Below are positions 61,176-64,000 of a stretch of 64,000 nt of DNA, piece by piece. Both the position numbers and the translations under genes were made by a program. The DNA comes from Bidens hawaiensis (taxonomy: Eukaryota > Streptophyta > Magnoliopsida > Asterales > Asteraceae). The notes beneath the pieces are model-generated. The model searched no databases and was not told the DNA's origin. It saw only the letters and a program-made list of their open reading frames with translations. Within the stretch, counting starts at the first letter, position 1; each line of letters starts with the position of its first letter. The stretch lies in contig JAIQDT010003809.1 of the NCBI GenBank assembly GCA_021521415.1, positions 123,501-187,500 on the forward strand, in the 5' to 3' direction.

Positions 61176-62254
61176 CACGTTAATAGCGGGCCGGATTCCA
61201 GCATTGAATAGGTCGGCAGATAAGAATATTTGTCCATCAGTAATCGAAATGACATTAGTAGGAATATAAGCCGAAACGTCTCCCGATTGGGTTTCAACTA
61301 TTGGTAAAGCGGTCATACTTCCTTCACCTAAAAGCGAACTTAATTTAGCAGCTCTTTCCAAAAGGCGTGAATGTAAATAAAAAACATCCCCTGGATAAGC
61401 CTCGCGCCCAGGCGGTCTTCGTAATAGAAGAGACATTTGACGATAAGCTTGCGCTTGTTTAGAGAGATCATCATAAATGATTAAAGTGTGTCGTTCACGG
61501 TACATAAAATATTCAGCCAGAGCTGCTCCTGTATAAGGAGCAAGGTATTGTAATGTAGCAGGGGAATCCGCCGTTTCGGCTACCACAATAGTATATTCCA
61601 TCGCGCCCCTTTCCTGGAAAGTAGTAACTACCTGAGCCACAGAAGATGCTTTTTGACCAATAGCTACATAAACGCATATTACATTTTGGCCTTGTTGATT
61701 TAGAATTGTATCTGTTGCTACTGCTGTTTTACCGGTCTGTCTATCCCCAATAATTAATTCTCGCTGACCACGTCCTATGGGAATCATTGAATCAATAGCA
61801 ATAAGCCCTGTTTGAAGAGGCTCATATACAGAACGTCGAGAAATAATCCCGGAGCGGGTGATTCAATTAACCTATATTCAGAAGATGAAATTTCACCTCT
61901 ACCATCAATAGGTTTAGCCAGGGCGTTGATAACACGACCCAAATAGGCCTCACTCACCGGTATCTGAGCAATTCTTCCTGTTGCTTTTACAGAACTCCCT
62001 TCTTGTATCAGCAAACCATCACCCATTAAAACAACACCAACATTAGTTGATTCCAAATTAAGAGCAATACCTATTGTACCTTCTTGAAATTCTACTAATT
62101 CACCCGCCATTACTTCATCAAGACCATGAATACGAGCAATACCATCACCTACTTGAAGTACGGTACCGGTATTTACAATCTTTACTTCTCTATTATATTG
62201 CTCAATACGTTCACGGATAATATTACTAATTTCGTCGGCTTGAATGGTTACCAT
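61173..62254 (-). pseudogene. atpA: Plastid ATP synthase CF1 alpha subunit, frameshifted and 3' truncated
   Basis: From ATG 62254 the frame reads [20 protein letters not shown] and [20 protein letters not shown], continuing to IESPAPG. A one-base deletion near 61851 shifts the frame; the correct text resumes in the frame starting at 61787 with the nucleotide-binding P loop GDRQTGKT and runs to [10 protein letters not shown], where it is cut. Roughly the last quarter to third of the protein (after INVG) is missing. In the chloroplast this subunit forms the CF1 hexamer with beta; the nuclear copy cannot make it. Confidence 0.93.
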
Positions 62255-62333
62255 GAGTATTTCTTAATTCTTTTTTGAAAAAAAAAATCAATCAAAAAAA
62301 ATCAAAAATAATGCCTAAACTAAAGTAGAAGGA

Positions 62334-63590
62334 CTAATCCGTTATTTGTTTCATCGCCGCCAATATGCCAATATTGGCACTGATAGTACGTAAATGTAAC
62401 TCGTTGTTTAAACAACTATTCAGAGTTCCTAGAGCTCCTTGTAAGGCTTGTTGGAAAACCCGTTGTCGGACTTGATTACTGGCCTTTTGTTGTTCAAAAT
62501 TTATAGTTTCATTTTTGTAATTTTCTAGTTGTTCCAAAGTCTTATAAGTTGAATCAATCAAATTCAATTTTTCTCGCTCTATTTCAGAGTATCCATTCAC
62601 GCGAAACTCATCTGCTTCTATTTCTACTTTCCGCAAGCGAGCCCGGGCTTTTTCTAGCTGTTCTATGGCCCCTTCGCGAAATTCTTCTGAATTTTTAATA
62701 GTATTCAAGATTCTCTTTTTTCGATTATCTAATAAATCACTTAATGAAAGTAGATTATCTTTCCATTCATTTCAAAAATTCCATGATCCCTTCCCGAACC
62801 AAACATGAATCTTTCAATTCATTTGGCTCTCATGCTCAATATAAATTCCCTTATTTTGATTGTTAATGTACTGAGCCTATCCTATATTCTTTTGTCATAT
62901 TCCAAAATGAAATCAAAATATCAAAATCAAAAGGAATCACTAATCCAAGATCAAAATATTCGGAGGACTCTTCTGACCAAACAAAAAATATGTAATTGTC
63001 AGCAAAGTTGTTTACTTTTTTTAACCCAAGAAGTTTTTCTTACTTTATACACAATAAATAGGTCATCGATTCAGCATTGGCTAAAAAACCCCAATAAGTA
63101 GTTCAAATCATTTTATCGATATGAGTGTTTTATATTGATAAAATATTTATTTTGAAACCATCTCTATCTTAACATAGTGGTAGAAAGAATACCATGCTGC
63201 GTCTGGATTTCAAACAGTTTAGCTTTAACCATGTTAATGGTCCCACATTATTGGTTGATAGAGAATCAAAGTGGATTTTCCAATAAATTACGAAATGCTA
63301 TAGTTCTTACATATGATTTCTGATTTGATTCAGAAGTAATTCGCGAGATCATGCACTCTTCTTTCTTAGATATCACTTTCCTAGTTATAACAGAAAAAGT
63401 ACATCTGGTTGGATCCAGCCTATTCTTGAAATAAACAACTCGCACACACTCCCTTTCCAAAAAAGATCAAGACCCCAAGCACTACACTTAGATTTATTAG
63501 ATTTGTTGCTAAAATATCGGTATTAAACCCGAAACTCCCGGCGGATGGCCAGTGGCCCAAAGAAACGAAAGAATCGGTTACATTTTTCAT
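62334..63590 (-). pseudogene. atpF: Plastid ATP synthase CFo subunit b (atpF) with group II intron, reading frame intact
   Basis: Exon 1 is 63446-63590 (145 bp, [20 protein letters not shown]... FFGKGV, the membrane anchor). The 702-bp intron (62744-63445) starts GTGCGA, as group II introns do. Exon 2 is 62334-62743 (410 bp, [20 protein letters not shown], ending AAMKQITD). Sizes total 184 codons, the usual atpF length, with no stop. Although open, it lacks a plastid expression context in the nucleus and has no targeting sequence, so it is called a pseudogene. It lies directly upstream of atpA, as in plastomes. Confidence 0.93.
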
Positions 63591-64000
63591 ATGATCTCCT
63601 CGTATAGATAGACTAAAAAATATAACAGAGTTCTTTTTGTATTACTTTGTCCTATTTATATATATATAGTTATAGTTTCCTACTTTCTAAATCGAATCAA
63701 AAATCTATTCGATTTAGAAATCATGAATTACCTCCTTGGTCCCACCCCCCTCTTAAAAACTAAAAAAGGCCTACGAACACGAACGGGAAGGATGAAAGCG
63801 AGTTGGTATGCTAATTCCTCATCTGCAAATCAGCCCTTCCCGTGGGTTATTTTCTCAATGAATAAGTAATTCTAGGAATGAAATCTTTATATAATTCGAA
63901 AAAACAAAGCACAAGTCCAGGGCAATAAAATATGAAAAAGAAAAAAATTTCATATTTATAATATTAAACAAAAGGATTAGCAAATAAAAGTGCTAATGCT
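63591..64000 (-). other. Plastid atpH-atpF intergenic spacer (inserted copy)
   Basis: AT-rich sequence upstream of atpF with no coding content, in the position of the atpH-atpF spacer. atpH itself would lie beyond the window. Confidence 0.7.

Larger units (their letters stand above)
61139..64000 (-). other. Nuclear plastid DNA insertion (NUPT), continuing past the window
   Basis: Contiguous plastid-order DNA (atpA, atpF with intron, atpF-atpH spacer) sits beside nuclear transposon sequence. High readability of the genes suggests a recent transfer. Its left edge is a mosaic: atpA is joined to a short piece of psbC, which is not an atpA neighbour in land-plant plastomes. An assembly join to plastid contamination is the main alternative. 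Confidence 0.85.

Noticed and set aside
60975..61211. 78-codon plus-strand ORF across the NUPT edge
   Set aside because: Spans repeated ATGCAATTATA words and antisense atpA/psbC; no domain.
1..64000. tRNA or rRNA genes
   Set aside because: No cloverleaf with paired A and B boxes was found; B-box matches are in SINEs and tRNA-like words are primer-binding sites.

Overview
The window is plant nuclear DNA. It holds intron-rich nuclear genes with GT-AG introns, LTR retrotransposons primed by initiator-Met tRNA, and a block of plastid DNA. The nuclear genes and repeat families look like a eudicot, most likely Asteraceae; that placement is an inference from repeat style and was not tested by any search.

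Layout. (1) 1-5926: a young Ty3/gypsy (Tekay-like) element with very long LTRs and only 1.1 kb of non-coding interior; its left LTR runs off the window. (2) 5927-29980, minus strand: two coding pieces of a TIC32-like short-chain dehydrogenase (6038-6284 and 29890-29980) separated by 23.6 kb of mobile DNA. That DNA contains a 255-bp hAT MITE split by Ty1/copia element I (6697-11463), a SINE-like piece, and Ty1/copia element III (12584-29882). Element III is itself split by the 12.4-kb copia element II (13097-25479), which is Sirevirus-like, carries an extra 3' ORF, and is full of GGCGAAGTT palindromes. All three copia elements have exact 5-bp target-site duplications, and LTR divergence increases in the order the nesting predicts. 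(3) 30211-37640: repeat-rich spacer with two long-armed foldback elements and a damaged actin-depolymerizing-factor gene (34915-35654).

(4) 37766-45155, plus strand: an apparently complete MSH3 mismatch-repair gene (12 exons, 1067 codons, every intron phase 0). (5) 45215-46230: SINE and copia scraps. (6) 46611-52280, minus strand: an HD-ZIP class IV homeobox gene of the ANL2/HDG1 type (8 coding exons, 747 codons) with a leader intron. (7) 52490-60725: a SINE, a PIF/Harbinger-type element keeping only a broken Myb/SANT-like ORF, a MITE, and a decayed FAR1/MULE transposase gene. (8) 61139-64000: a nuclear plastid insertion (NUPT) with atpA (frameshifted, 3' truncated and fused to a tiny psbC scrap), an intact-looking atpF with its group II intron, and the atpF-atpH spacer.

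Only MSH3 and the ANL2-like gene look fully functional. MSH3 acts in DNA mismatch repair and the ANL2-like factor in epidermal transcription, so they have no evident functional link. The rest records successive insertions, and the SDR and ADF genes appear to be casualties.
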